A stretch of 64,000 nt of DNA. Origin: Amylibacter sp. IMCC11727 (GTDB lineage: Bacteria > Pseudomonadota > Alphaproteobacteria > Rhodobacterales > Rhodobacteraceae). Both the position numbers and the translations under genes were made by a program. The notes beneath the pieces were generated by a model. It was not told the DNA's origin. It saw only the letters and a program-made list of their open reading frames with translations, and did not search any database. This document shows, one piece after another, positions 17,155 to 26,255 of this stretch. Where the stretch lies: positions 248,001 through 312,000 of the forward strand of contig NZ_CP122960.1 in NCBI RefSeq assembly GCF_029854195.1, given 5' to 3'. Numbering within the stretch: the stretch's first letter is position 1; each line of letters starts with the position of its first letter.

Positions 17155-18489
17155 TTAGATATCGAGCGTATTCGCGCGTTCCCACTCGGAGAAGTGTGAG
17201 CAGAAGTCGTTCCACTCTTGATGCTTCATCTTCATGTAAGCGTTAGAGAACTCTTCACCCATAGAAGCCTTCAGTTCTTTGTCGCGGTTGTAAGCGCGCA
17301 AAGCGTCGAGCATGTTCAGTGGCAGTTTTGGTGCGCCGCGTACTTTGTGGCCCTCTGCGTACATGTCGATGTCGTGGCGTTTGCCAGGATCCGCTTTGGA
17401 GCGTACGCCAGACAGGCCGGCAGCGATGATAACCGCTTGCAGCAAGTATGGGTTCACCGCACCATCTGGAAGACGCAATTCGAAACGGCCTGCGCCTGGT
17501 ACGCGAACCATGTGCGTGCGGTTGTTGCCTGTCCAAGTCACCGTGTTTGGTGCCCATGTGGCCCCAGACATTGTGCGCGGCGCGTTGATACGTTTGTAGC
17601 TGTTCACCGTAGGGTTGGTGATCGCTGCAAGGGCAGAGGCGTGCTTCATGATACCGCCAAGGAAGTGGCGACCTTTTTCAGAAAGACCCAATTCTGTTGT
17701 CTGGCTTTCGTCGCTGACAGGAGCTGCAAAAACGTTTGTTTTAGCGGCAGAGCCAGGTGCATCCCATACGGAGATGTGGGCGTGGCAGCCGTTCCCTGTC
17801 AGACCTTCTACAGGCTTAGGCATGAATGTGGCGCGGTAGCCGTGCTTTTCCGCAACAGTTTTCACCATGAACTTGAAGAAAGAGTGCTTGTCAGCAGTCT
17901 TCAACGCGTCATCGTAGTCCCAGTTCATTTCCCACTGGCCGTTCGCGTCCTCGTGGTCGTTCTGGTAGGGGTTCCAGCCCATTTCCAACATGTAATCAGA
18001 AATTTCGCGGATCACATCCATGCGGCGCACAAATGCCTGCTGGTCGTAACAAGGCTTGGCCGCTGTATCAAATGGGTCAGAAATCTTGTCGCCTTCTGGT
18101 GTCAGCAAGAAGAACTCAGCCTCGATGCCTGTTTTAACGTGCATGCCTTCTTCGGCTGCTTCGGCAATCAAGCGACGCAAAACGTTCCGTGGGGCTTGAG
18201 CAACGTCTTCGCCTTCCATTACGCAGTTGCCTGGCACCCAAGCCACTTCTTTGTTCCATGGCAGAATAATCACCGACTCTGGATCAGGCACAGCCAGCAT
18301 ATCTGGGTGCGCTGGAGTCATATCCAGCCAAGTAGCAAACCCTGCAAATCCAGCGCCGTCTTCTTGCATATCTGCAATCGCGCGCGCAGGAACCAATTTG
18401 GCCCGCTGTCCACCGAACAAATCGGTAAAGGAGATCATGAAATATTTTACGCCGTTTTCTTCGGCGAACTTTGCGAGATCAGTTGTCAT
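17155..18489 (-). CDS. gmaS: Gamma-glutamylmethylamide synthetase GmaS
   Basis: A 444-residue glutamine-synthetase-fold enzyme that joins methylamine to glutamate with ATP, the first step of the indirect methylamine route. Metal/ATP motifs are GIEAEFFLLTPEG, NGCHAHISVWD and the arginine segment APRTMSGATWAPNTVTWTGN. RVPGAGRFELRLPDGAVNPY supplies the late Arg/Glu residues. The N-terminus TDLFGGQRAKLVPARAI is typical of the GlnT/GmaS branch, not housekeeping GlnA. GGGAG precedes ATG 18489. It is the last gene after mgsABC, but a hairpin at 18529 separates it from mgsC, so it may also have its own promoter. Confidence 0.93.
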   Translation of the reverse strand: MTTDLAKFAEENGVKYFMISFTDLFGGQRAKLVPARAIADMQEDGAGFAGFATWLDMTPAHPDMLAVPDPESVIILPWNKEVAWVPGNCVMEGEDVAQAPRNVLRRLIAEAAEEGMHVKTGIEAEFFLLTPEGDKISDPFDTAAKPCYDQQAFVRRMDVIREISDYMLEMGWNPYQNDHEDANGQWEMNWDYDDALKTADKHSFFKFMVKTVAEKHGYRATFMPKPVEGLTGNGCHAHISVWDAPGSAAKTNVFAAPVSDESQTTELGLSEKGRHFLGGIMKHASALAAITNPTVNSYKRINAPRTMSGATWAPNTVTWTGNNRTHMVRVPGAGRFELRLPDGAVNPYLLQAVIIAAGLSGVRSKADPGKRHDIDMYAEGHKVRGAPKLPLNMLDALRAYNRDKELKASMGEEFSNAYMKMKHQEWNDFCSHFSEWERANTLDI

Positions 18490-18528
18490 GTGATCACTCC
18501 CTGATTTTATCTTTGTTAACTGTGATTG

Positions 18529-18561
18529 AAAAAGGCGCGTGTCACAAGACCGCGCCTTTTT
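18529..18561. terminator. Hairpin terminator/attenuator between mgsC and gmaS
   Basis: Perfect 11-bp inverted repeat AAAAAGGCGCG/CGCGCCTTTTT with an 11-nt loop. It ends in T runs on both strands and so could terminate or attenuate mgsC transcripts before gmaS. Confidence 0.8.
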
Positions 18562-18567
18562 AGAGAC

Positions 18568-19905
18568 TTAGAAAGATGTGTTTGGTTTGCCTGGGTACCA
18601 GTTGGTCCCGGCCAATGGAACTTGCGCCATTGCTGCCGCTTCCATTGTCAAAGCAACCAGATCTTCTGGCTCCAGATTGTGCAGGTGGTTTTTACCACAA
18701 GCGCGCGCAATCGTTTGAGCCTCGAGAGTCATCACCTTGAGGTAGTTGCGCAAGCGGCGGCCACCTTCAATCGGGTCAAAGCGCTTCATCAGCTCTGGGT
18801 CTTGTGTTGTGATACCAGCAGGGTCTTTGCCCTCGTGCCAGTCATCATATGCACCTGCAGTTGTTCCGAGCTCATTGTACTCTTTTTCCCACTTTGGATC
18901 GTTGTCCCCAAGCGCGATCAATGCAGCTGTACCAATTGCAACTGCGTCTGCACCCAGCGCCATTGCTTTGGCAACGTCAGCACCAGAACGGATACCACCA
19001 GACAGGATCAGTTGAACCTTGCGGTGCATACCGAGGTCTTGCAGCGCTTGAACCGCTGGACGAATGATTGCCAGTGTTGGCTGACCAACGTGTTCGATGA
19101 ACACATCTTGTGTCGCCGCTGTACCGCCTTGCATACCGTCCAAAACAACCGCATCCGCACCTGCTTTGACCGCCAGTGTCGTGTCATAGTACGGGCGTGC
19201 GCCTGCAACTTTTACATAGATCGGCACTTTCCAACCTGTGATTTCGCGCAGTTCGAGGATTTTGATTTCCAGATCATCTGGGCCAGTCCAGTCAGGGTGG
19301 CGACACGCAGAGCGCTGGTCGATGCCTTTTGGCAGGTTACGCATCTGTGCAACACGATCTGAAATCTTTTGGCCCAACAGCATACCGCCGCCACCTGGCT
19401 TGGCGCCTTGGCCAACCACGATTTCAATTGCGTCTGCTTTGCGCAGATCATCAGGGTTCATACCGTAACGGGATGGCAGGTATTGATAAACCAGCTTGCT
19501 GGAGTGGCCCCGTTCTTCGGGTGTCATGCCGCCATCACCTGTGGTGGTAGATGTGCCCGCTTCGGACGCACCACGGCCCAATGCTTCTTTGGCAGGGCCG
19601 GACAGCGCACCAAAGGACATACCAGCGATGGTGATTGGAATATCCAATTCAATCGGATTTTCTGCATGCAGACCACCGATGGTTACGGACGTTTCACATT
19701 TTTCACGGTAGCCTTCCAAAGGGTAACGAGAAATCGAAGCACCCATGAACAAAAGGTCATCAAAGGACGGAACTTTGCGTTTCGCACCACCACCACGGAT
19801 ATCATAAATCCCTGTGGCTGCTGCGCGACGGATGTCACTGTTGATGTCTTGTGTAAACGTTGCCGATTGGCGCGGTGTTGTGTTTGGGATCTTATTGTCA
19901 GTCAT
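18568..19905 (-). CDS. mgsC: N-methylglutamate synthase subunit C (MgsC)
   Basis: 445 residues homologous to the FMN-binding central/synthase domain of glutamate synthase large subunit. PITIAGMSFGALSGPAKEAL and GDGGMTPEERGHSSKLVYQY begin the barrel. GQGAKPGGGGMLLGQKI and LSGGIRSGADVAKAMALGAD are the flavin/phosphate loops. With MgsA and MgsB it transfers the methylamino group of gamma-glutamylmethylamide to form N-methylglutamate. It starts 12 nt after mgsB in the operon mgsA-mgsB-mgsC. Confidence 0.92.
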   Translation of the reverse strand: MTDNKIPNTTPRQSATFTQDINSDIRRAAATGIYDIRGGGAKRKVPSFDDLLFMGASISRYPLEGYREKCETSVTIGGLHAENPIELDIPITIAGMSFGALSGPAKEALGRGASEAGTSTTTGDGGMTPEERGHSSKLVYQYLPSRYGMNPDDLRKADAIEIVVGQGAKPGGGGMLLGQKISDRVAQMRNLPKGIDQRSACRHPDWTGPDDLEIKILELREITGWKVPIYVKVAGARPYYDTTLAVKAGADAVVLDGMQGGTAATQDVFIEHVGQPTLAIIRPAVQALQDLGMHRKVQLILSGGIRSGADVAKAMALGADAVAIGTAALIALGDNDPKWEKEYNELGTTAGAYDDWHEGKDPAGITTQDPELMKRFDPIEGGRRLRNYLKVMTLEAQTIARACGKNHLHNLEPEDLVALTMEAAAMAQVPLAGTNWYPGKPNTSF

Positions 19906-19917
19906 GTCTTAAAACCC

Positions 19918-20601
19918 TTAATACGCGCCAGCGTTGTCGACGTCGAAGTTGTAGAGGTTCCGTGCGGAACCATAACGAGTGAATTCGGATGGGTCGGCAT
20001 CAATGCCTGCTTCATCCAGCAAACCTTTCAAGATTTCGATGTGCTCTGGACGCATCTCTTTCTTTTCACAATCTGCACCGAGGCTTTTTACCGTACCGCG
20101 TACAAAGAAACGCGCTTCATAGCAGCTATCGCCGAGCGCATCGCCAGCATCGCCACACACCACGAGGTTGCCTGATTGGCCCATGAACGCGGCCATGTGA
20201 CCGATGTTGCCTTGGACCACAATGTTCACGCCTTTCATGGAAATTCCACAGCGTGATGATGCGTTGCCTTTGACCACGATCAAACCGCCATGGCCTGTCG
20301 CACCCAAATACTGGCTTGCATCACCTTCGATGACAATTTTGCCAGACATGATGTTTTCACCTGTGCCTGGACCAGCGGACCCGTGAACATGCACAGTCGC
20401 CTGTTTGTTCATACCACCACAGTAGTAGCCAGTGGAGCCTTTGACGTTCACCTCGATCGGCGCGTCCAGACCCACCGCGATGGCATGTGCCCCGCGTGGA
20501 TTGACAACTTCCCAAACCGTTTGGTTGGTGTCTTCAGCTTGTGCGTGAAGGGTTTTGTTCAGTTCGCGCAGACCCTGCGCTTCAAGATCGAAACTTTGCA
20601 T
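19918..20601 (-). CDS. mgsB: N-methylglutamate synthase subunit B (MgsB)
   Basis: 227 residues forming the right-handed beta-helix (GXGXG) domain found at the C-terminus of GltB. Evidence is the run of Gly-rich turns: GSTGYYCGGMNKQATVHVHG, GENIMSGKIVIEGDASQY, GGLIVVKGNASSRCG, SGNLVVCGDAGDALG. It is a separate subunit here, as in methylotroph Mgs, and is thought to be structural, linking the amidotransferase and synthase parts. Its ATG overlaps the mgsA stop by one base (TAATG). Confidence 0.92.
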   Translation of the reverse strand: MQSFDLEAQGLRELNKTLHAQAEDTNQTVWEVVNPRGAHAIAVGLDAPIEVNVKGSTGYYCGGMNKQATVHVHGSAGPGTGENIMSGKIVIEGDASQYLGATGHGGLIVVKGNASSRCGISMKGVNIVVQGNIGHMAAFMGQSGNLVVCGDAGDALGDSCYEARFFVRGTVKSLGADCEKKEMRPEHIEILKGLLDEAGIDADPSEFTRYGSARNLYNFDVDNAGAY

Positions 20602-21530
20602 TAGGCTGCCTTTTCTTGTGCAGTTGGGGCCCCGTTGTGGCTCCAGAAGTAAACAGTTGCGGGCTCTGGCTCCCAGACGCGAGCGTCTTCGATACCTGGC
20701 AGGTTCACCAGTGCGCGGTATTCGGAACCGAAGGCCACATACTGGTCTGTTTCTGCCATAACCGCTGGCTTACAGGCGATTGGGTCACGAACAACGCCAA
20801 ACCCGTCTTTTGTGCCAACAACAAATGTGAAGAAGCCGTCAAGGTCATCCAAAGAGCTTTCAAGCGCTTCACCCAAAGTGGAGCCTGTCTGCATTTTCCA
20901 TGTCAGATATGCAGCACCCACCTCGGTGTCGTTTTCGGTTTCAATGTGAACCCCTAGACGACGCAGTTTGCGGCGCAGGGAGTTGTGGTTGGACAAAGAA
21001 CCGTTGTGAACGAGGCACTGATCATCGCCCGTGTTGAACGGGTGCGCACCCATTGTTGTCACAGCTGATTCTGTGGCCATGCGTGTGTGACCGATTCCAT
21101 GAGAACCGCTCATTTGACGCACTTCAAAGCGTTCTGCCACTTTTTCTGGCAGACCAACCTCTTTGAAAATTTCCAAAGATTCGCCACGGCTCATCAAGCG
21201 CAGTTCAGGGTGATTTTCGGCCAAATAGGCACGGGCCGTTGCCATCTGATCGGCGTTGATTTCCAGCACAGCATGTGTGTCTTTCACGTGCATGCTGACC
21301 TTGCCTTTTACAGCGTCACGCAGGGCGTTATCCAGCTTGTGAAACGAAGTATCTGGATCATCAGATTGTACAGTAAGTTTCACCTTACCCTCTGATTCTC
21401 CACCGTAAATTGCGATGCCAGCACTGTCTGGACCACGGTCCGTCATAGTGATCAGCATGTCAGTCAACATATCGCCCAGTTTTGGCTCCAGCGATTTGTC
21501 TTTTAGAAAAAGTCCGACGATCCCACACAT
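20601..21530 (-). CDS. mgsA: N-methylglutamate synthase subunit A (MgsA), class II GATase
   Basis: 309 residues with the Ntn-type amidotransferase domain of glutamate synthase. The N-terminal Met is followed by the nucleophile Cys (MCGIVGLFLKD), then DRGPDSAGIAIYG, GIGHTRMATESAV (substrate Arg), HPFNTGDDQCLVHNGSLSNH and NDTEV. It releases methylamine from gamma-glutamylmethylamide for transfer within the complex. First gene of the leftward mgs operon; the roughly 200-nt region upstream is shared with the divergent amt gene. Confidence 0.92.
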   Translation of the reverse strand: MCGIVGLFLKDKSLEPKLGDMLTDMLITMTDRGPDSAGIAIYGGESEGKVKLTVQSDDPDTSFHKLDNALRDAVKGKVSMHVKDTHAVLEINADQMATARAYLAENHPELRLMSRGESLEIFKEVGLPEKVAERFEVRQMSGSHGIGHTRMATESAVTTMGAHPFNTGDDQCLVHNGSLSNHNSLRRKLRRLGVHIETENDTEVGAAYLTWKMQTGSTLGEALESSLDDLDGFFTFVVGTKDGFGVVRDPIACKPAVMAETDQYVAFGSEYRALVNLPGIEDARVWEPEPATVYFWSHNGAPTAQEKAA

Positions 21531-21730
21531 GGTTCAACGCCCTCCCGAAGATCAGTTTAAATCGACTCAAACGCTAGCATTGTTTTCAAAAGCGCTCAAC
21601 CACTAGGAAACTTTTTTTCATAATAGTTAAAAAAAATCTAGCCAGAATGAAATTCTCGTGTTTGACTACTAATAATGCCGCGCACGCGTATACGACGGCA
21701 TGCCTAACAACAGTGGAAAGGGAGTTTACT
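21531..21730. promoter_or_regulatory. Divergent promoter region mgsA / amt
   Basis: An AT-rich 200-nt stretch (including TTTTTTTCATAATAGTTAAA) separates the two divergent units. An inverted repeat ATGCCG..CGGCAT with a 15-nt spacer lies at 21675-21701, close to the amt start. No known operator is recognised. Confidence 0.45.
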
Positions 21731-23128
21731 GTGGAAGAACAAATCGCAGCATTGGTCGCGAAAGTGGCCGAGCTAGAGGCGGCAGGTGCGGGTGCGAAGG
21801 TCACCAACACGATGTTTGCCGAGACATTTTATTATCTAACGATTCCGTTGATGATCATCATTCACGCAGGGTTCCTTGCGTATGAAATGGGTGCATCACG
21901 GATGAAGAACGTGCTCAGCTCAGGCGTCAAAAACATTCTCGCCTTTGCGTTCATGATTCCAACATTCTACTTCTTTGGCTGGTGGGTCTATTGGGGCTTC
22001 CCAACAGGTTTGACCTTCGCTGAAGGTCCTGCAGGTATCTCTGGCGCAGCTTATGCGAGCTCCATCGCTTGGGGTTGGGGTGAATCTGCACAATACATGG
22101 GTCCGAATATTGCCGACCAAGCGTCTGGTGTGTTCTTTGGCGCCTTTGCATTGTTTGCAGCGACAACTGCTTCCATCATGTCTGGTGCTGTGATTGAACG
22201 CATTCAAACAGTTGGCTTTGTTATCCTCGCGATCGTGCTCGGCTCATTTGCTTGGGTTGTTGCAGCGGCTTGGGGCTGGCACGCAGACGGCTGGATGGTT
22301 ACAAAATTCGGCGTTCATGACTTTGGCGCGGCGGGCCTTGTACACGCGGTTGCTGGTTTCTTTGCGCTTGGCGTTTTGATCAACCTTGGGCCACGGATCG
22401 GCAAGTTCAACGCGGACGGTTCTGCAAACCACATTGCGGGTCACAACATGCCAATGACAGTCGTCGGCTTGATGTTGATCATCGTTGGTTTCTGGGGCTT
22501 CCTCATGGCTTGTGTGATCGTACCGGGCGAAGCATGGAGCTGGTTCGGTGACAAACCTGCAACCATCTACGGTACGCCAATCACACTGTCTGCTTTGTCC
22601 TTTAACATCTTGATGGCGATTGCTGGTGGTATCATTGGCACTTGGATCATGACACGTGATCCGTTCTGGATGATGTCTGGTGCGCTTGCAGGGATTATTT
22701 CCACAGCTTCTGGCTTGGATATCTACTTCCCTGGTCTAACGTTCATCGTCGCATTCTCTGCAGGTCTGATTCTGAAGATGTGTGCGGATTGGTTGGAGCG
22801 CCGTGGTATTGACGATGCCGTTGGTGCGGTCACCGTACACGGTACGATCGGTCTTTATGGTGTGGTTATGCTCGGCATCTTCGCGTCTGGGTACCCAGCG
22901 CTTCAAGGCGAAGACGCACCAACAATCAGCTTGATGGGTCAAATTATCGGCGCGGTTGTTTTCTTCCTTCTTGGCTTTGTTCCGGGCTACGTGTGTTCCT
23001 TCATCCTCAAGATGTTCGGAATGCTGCGTGTGCCAGAAGGTGCAGAACTCGCGGGTATGGATACTGTTAAGGTTCCTGCTCAGGGCTACCCAGAGGGCAT
23101 TCCAGCCTCTGCGGCTCCAGCTGAATAA
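21731..23128 (+). CDS. amt: Ammonium/methylammonium transporter (Amt family)
   Basis: About 465 residues and eleven predicted membrane segments after an unusual charged N-terminal helix (EEQIAALVAKVAELEAAGAG, coiled-coil-like). Amt hallmarks include DFGAAGLVHAVAGFFALGVL and HNMPMTVVGLMLI, and the late DAVGAVTVHGTIGLYG has a pore-His-like position. GTG 21731 follows AAAGGGAG; no ATG is well placed. Its position beside mgs/gmaS and dmm suggests it carries methylammonium or recaptures ammonium released by amine breakdown. A small membrane ORF follows at 23150. Confidence 0.92.
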   Translation: MEEQIAALVAKVAELEAAGAGAKVTNTMFAETFYYLTIPLMIIIHAGFLAYEMGASRMKNVLSSGVKNILAFAFMIPTFYFFGWWVYWGFPTGLTFAEGPAGISGAAYASSIAWGWGESAQYMGPNIADQASGVFFGAFALFAATTASIMSGAVIERIQTVGFVILAIVLGSFAWVVAAAWGWHADGWMVTKFGVHDFGAAGLVHAVAGFFALGVLINLGPRIGKFNADGSANHIAGHNMPMTVVGLMLIIVGFWGFLMACVIVPGEAWSWFGDKPATIYGTPITLSALSFNILMAIAGGIIGTWIMTRDPFWMMSGALAGIISTASGLDIYFPGLTFIVAFSAGLILKMCADWLERRGIDDAVGAVTVHGTIGLYGVVMLGIFASGYPALQGEDAPTISLMGQIIGAVVFFLLGFVPGYVCSFILKMFGMLRVPEGAELAGMDTVKVPAQGYPEGIPASAAPAE

Positions 23129-23149
23129 TCTTAGAAAAGGAGAAAACAC

Positions 23150-23323
23150 ATGGGTTTTCCATATGACAAAGCTGACTGGTCAGTCGTAGATGGCGCAATG
23201 TTCATTGGTTGGGGCAGCTCAATGCCCGGCCTCTACACAGCCATTGCTGCCGCGATCTGCGTTGCTGTTCTCGTGATCGGTCACGGGAAAGAAGCGAAAA
23301 AAGCGAAAAAATTCGACAAATAA
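23150..23323 (+). CDS. 57-residue single-span membrane protein downstream of amt
   Basis: ATG 23150 with AAAAGGAG at 7-8 nt, 21 nt after the amt stop and before a strong terminator. The product has an amphipathic N-terminus (MGFPYDKADWSVVDGAMF), one membrane segment (LYTAIAAAICVAVLVI), and a Lys-rich tail (GKEAKKAKKFDK). It was probably missed by length filters. It may be a small partner of the Amt channel; I do not recognise a family. The good ribosome site, codon use and cotranscription make it likely real. Confidence 0.75.
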   Translation: MGFPYDKADWSVVDGAMFIGWGSSMPGLYTAIAAAICVAVLVIGHGKEAKKAKKFDK

Positions 23324-23340
23324 TCGAAGTAAAACCTGAA

Positions 23341-23368
23341 AGGGCCGCTCTCTGGGCGGCCCTTTTTT
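23341..23368 (+). terminator. Rho-independent terminator after amt and the small ORF
   Basis: 8-bp stem AGGGCCGC/GCGGCCCT followed by a T run. It separates the amt unit from dmmD. Confidence 0.9.
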
Positions 23369-23488
23369 ATGCCTCACCCGAAAAAATATTGCCTCTCAGG
23401 AAAATATTTTGCATCTCATTCTTGCTTTTTGGGATGGTCTGAGGCTGAATACGCACAAATAAAGACTCACAACGACAGGGAAAAAATC

Positions 23489-24637
23489 ATGGCAATTATC
23501 TGGAGACATTCCGCACTGGCACACCGTCACGCTGAAATTGGCGGCGAGCTGGAAGATTGGAACGGCATGGGCACGGCTTGGTTCTACGACCACACACCAG
23601 AGCGTGCAAAAGCCGATTACGAAGCAATCCGTACCAAGGCGGGTCTTATGGACGTGTCTGGTCTGAAAAAAGTACACCTTGTTGGTGAAGACGCTGCTTA
23701 CGTGATCGACCGCGTAACAACGCGCAACGTTGAAAAGATCGGCGTTGGCCGTTCCACTTATGCGTCTATTTTGAACTCTGAAGGTAAGTTCATTGACGAT
23801 TGCATCATCTATCACCTCGCGGTGAACACATGGATGGTTGTACACGGCACAGGCACAGGCATGGAGCAGCTGACATCTGTGGCAGCGGCGAAAAACGTTG
23901 CTGTGATCATGGACGACGATCTGCATGATATGTCTTTGCAGGGTCCAGTGGCTGTTGATTTCTTGGCCAACCACATTCCAGGTATTCGTGATCTGGCTTA
24001 CTTTGGCATCATCCACACAAAATTGTTTGGCAAAAACGTCATGATTTCCCGCACCGGTTACACGGGTGAGCGTGGTTATGAGATTTTTGTTGCCGCAAAA
24101 GATGCAGTCCATGTTTGGGACAACATTTTGGCCGAAGGCGAAAGCATGGGTATCCGTCCATGTCAGTTCTCAACGCTCGATATGCTGCGGATCGAAAGCT
24201 ACCTGCTGTTCTATCCGGGTGATAACTCTGAAACCTTCCCGTTCGACAACGAGCCATGTGGCGACACGATTTGGGAGCTGGGTCTGGAATTCACAGTGTC
24301 TCCTGGCAAAGAAGGCTTCATCGGTGCCGAAAACCACTATGCTTTGGAAGGCAAAGAACGTTTCAAAATCTATGGTGTTCAGCTGTCCGACAGCATGGAG
24401 CAAATGGAAATGCACGCTCGTGTTATGCACGAAGGTAAAGACGTTGGCGTTATCACCTACGGCCTGTCTTCCGAGCTGAACAACTATTCTGTTGCGATCG
24501 CCCGTCTTGACCCATCCGTGGCAAAAGCAGGCACAAAGCTGACAGTTGTACAGCCAAACGGAACAGAGCTGGCAGCAACGGCAGAAGAAATGCCATTCTA
24601 CGATAAGGAAAAGGTCATTCGCGCAGCGAAAGGCTAA
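23489..24637 (+). CDS. dmmD: GcvT-family aminomethyltransferase-like protein of the dimethylamine operon (DmmD)
   Basis: 382 residues of the T-protein/DmdA family: YEAIRTKAGLMDVSGLKKVH, LVGEDAAYVIDRVTTRN, and RTGYTGERGYEIFV for tetrahydrofolate-related folding. It begins the rightward dmm set at ATG 23489 (AGGGAAAAA upstream); the upstream extension in the open frame has no start signal. It probably takes the formaldehyde released by the monooxygenase as 5,10-methylene-THF. It resembles the C-terminal half of Tdm at 8183. Substrate specificity cannot be read directly. Confidence 0.82.
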   Translation: MAIIWRHSALAHRHAEIGGELEDWNGMGTAWFYDHTPERAKADYEAIRTKAGLMDVSGLKKVHLVGEDAAYVIDRVTTRNVEKIGVGRSTYASILNSEGKFIDDCIIYHLAVNTWMVVHGTGTGMEQLTSVAAAKNVAVIMDDDLHDMSLQGPVAVDFLANHIPGIRDLAYFGIIHTKLFGKNVMISRTGYTGERGYEIFVAAKDAVHVWDNILAEGESMGIRPCQFSTLDMLRIESYLLFYPGDNSETFPFDNEPCGDTIWELGLEFTVSPGKEGFIGAENHYALEGKERFKIYGVQLSDSMEQMEMHARVMHEGKDVGVITYGLSSELNNYSVAIARLDPSVAKAGTKLTVVQPNGTELAATAEEMPFYDKEKVIRAAKG

Positions 24638-24698
24638 TTTCACAAAACACGCAGGCGCGGGGGAGACCTCGCGCCTAACTTGTCTTGACGAGGACTAA

Positions 24699-25295
24699 AT
24701 GTCGAAATTCGAATTTCCACCTTCTATCCGCAGCCGTCCAGTTTACGGCACGCTTGAACCCCGTGCGGGCAAACACCATCTGATGATCGCTGACGCCGAA
24801 GGTGCCGAAGCGATCTTGGACATTGCTACGCCAGAGCTTATGGCAAAAACGCATATCATCTACATTCCGCGTGGAGCTGATTATTCCGAAAAACTTAAGG
24901 CGCTAAACCCGTCACAGTTTTACGAAGGTCCGTCCTATGCGGCAGCTGTCACACGCATTCAGCGCGTTCTGCAAGACTCGCACATGGGTTTGCAGGTCTA
25001 TCTGACTGGCACCGAAGGTCTGATGGGCCAAGCCCAGAACGAAGCGATGAAAGCGGGCATTCCGCACACCGCCATTCAAACAGAGCATCGCGGTTCAGTC
25101 GCGCGCCGTATGCAGTGCGTTCACTGCAAGGGCATCACCGAAGATGTGGAAGTGGATCCATTTGAGTGTTCCCACTGCGGCCTGAATCTCTTTGTGCGTG
25201 ATCACTACTCGCGTCGTTTGGCCGCCTATCAAGGCGTCTGCATCGACGCCGAAGATCCTGGCAATGTTCCTGCATCGAAAGGAATTTACGAATGA
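24699..25295 (+). CDS. dmmC: Dimethylamine monooxygenase small subunit (DmmC-like)
   Basis: 198 residues with no common named domain in the N-terminal part. A C-terminal four-Cys metal site, CVHCKGITEDVEV..CSHCGLNLF, looks like a zinc ribbon or rubredoxin-like knuckle. It lies between the GcvT-like gene and the reductase and overlaps the latter (ATGA), as expected for the third subunit of DmmABC. It likely helps assemble the complex or pass electrons from the reductase to the DUF3445 haem subunit. Subunit letters are given by memory of the cluster and could differ. Confidence 0.75.
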   Translation: MSKFEFPPSIRSRPVYGTLEPRAGKHHLMIADAEGAEAILDIATPELMAKTHIIYIPRGADYSEKLKALNPSQFYEGPSYAAAVTRIQRVLQDSHMGLQVYLTGTEGLMGQAQNEAMKAGIPHTAIQTEHRGSVARRMQCVHCKGITEDVEVDPFECSHCGLNLFVRDHYSRRLAAYQGVCIDAEDPGNVPASKGIYE

Positions 25296-26254
25296 GCGGC
25301 GCAGAAAAAATCGCAGTTCGCGTAACCGAAGTAACCCCGTTGAATGAACTGGTCACACGGTTCAAATTTGAACCCGTTGCGGGTGGTTTGTTGCCAACTT
25401 TTTCAGGTGGCGCACATACGGTTGTTGAAATGGAAGATGGCGGCGTAACGCGCCTGAACCCATATTCTTTGATGTCTGATCCGTTTGATCAAACAGCATA
25501 CACCATTTCTGTACGTCGTGATGACGAAGGCCGTGGTGGTTCTGTATTCATGCACAAGAACGTATCAGTGGGCGACGAGATGACGATCTCTAACCCTGTG
25601 AACTTGTTCAGTCTTGATTTGCGGGCGAAAAAGCATCTGATGATCGCGGGTGGTATTGGCATCACGCCATTTCTTGCGCAGATCAAACAGTTGGATCGTG
25701 CCCACGGGAATTGGGAGTTGCATTACGCTTGCCGTTCAGAATCCCTTGGCTCTTACGTTGATTATCTGACGACAACACATCCAAACGATGTGAACGTTTA
25801 TTACGACGACCAGAAACAAGCAATTGATCTGGAAAACCTGCTCGATGGTCAGCCTCTTGGCACCCACATTTATGTGTGTGGCCCGAAAGGTATGATTGAT
25901 TGGGTGCGCGGTAAAGCCGAAGAACTCGGTTGGCCGCGCGAGGCTGTTCATTACGAAGAATTCCTCGCACCACAGCCTGGTAAACCGTTCGAAGTGAAAC
26001 TCGCCGTTTCGAACAAAGTCATCCAAGTAGGCGAGCAAGAGAGCCTGCTGGAAGCCATGGAGCGTGAAGGTGTTGATGCACCTTATCTGTGCCGTGGTGG
26101 CGCGTGTGGCATGTGCGAAACATCCGTGATCGACTACTCTGGCAACTTCATTCATCGCGATCACTGGCTTGAAGATGATGAACATGCCTCTGGTAAGAAA
26201 ATCATGCCCTGCGTATCCCGCTTTGAAGGCAAAACACTAGTATTGGACCGATAA
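25292..26254 (+). CDS. dmmB: Dimethylamine monooxygenase reductase subunit (DmmB), FNR + 2Fe-2S
   Basis: 320 residues: flavin domain with LNPYSLMSDPFDQTAYTISV, NAD(P)H domain with HLMIAGGIGITPFLAQI and YVCGPKGMIDWV, then a C-terminal plant-type ferredoxin domain with the cluster Cys set in CRGGACGMCETSV plus CVSRFEG. This phthalate-dioxygenase-reductase layout feeds electrons to an oxygenase. It sits directly before the DUF3445 subunit gene, with one base between stop and start. Confidence 0.88.
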   Translation: MSGAEKIAVRVTEVTPLNELVTRFKFEPVAGGLLPTFSGGAHTVVEMEDGGVTRLNPYSLMSDPFDQTAYTISVRRDDEGRGGSVFMHKNVSVGDEMTISNPVNLFSLDLRAKKHLMIAGGIGITPFLAQIKQLDRAHGNWELHYACRSESLGSYVDYLTTTHPNDVNVYYDDQKQAIDLENLLDGQPLGTHIYVCGPKGMIDWVRGKAEELGWPREAVHYEEFLAPQPGKPFEVKLAVSNKVIQVGEQESLLEAMEREGVDAPYLCRGGACGMCETSVIDYSGNFIHRDHWLEDDEHASGKKIMPCVSRFEGKTLVLDR

Positions 26255-26255
26255 G

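Noticed and set aside
17218..18504. 428-residue open frame opposite gmaS
   Set aside because: It is the reverse strand of a clear gmaS; composition (Val, Cys, His rich) is typical of shadow frames and no start signal fits.
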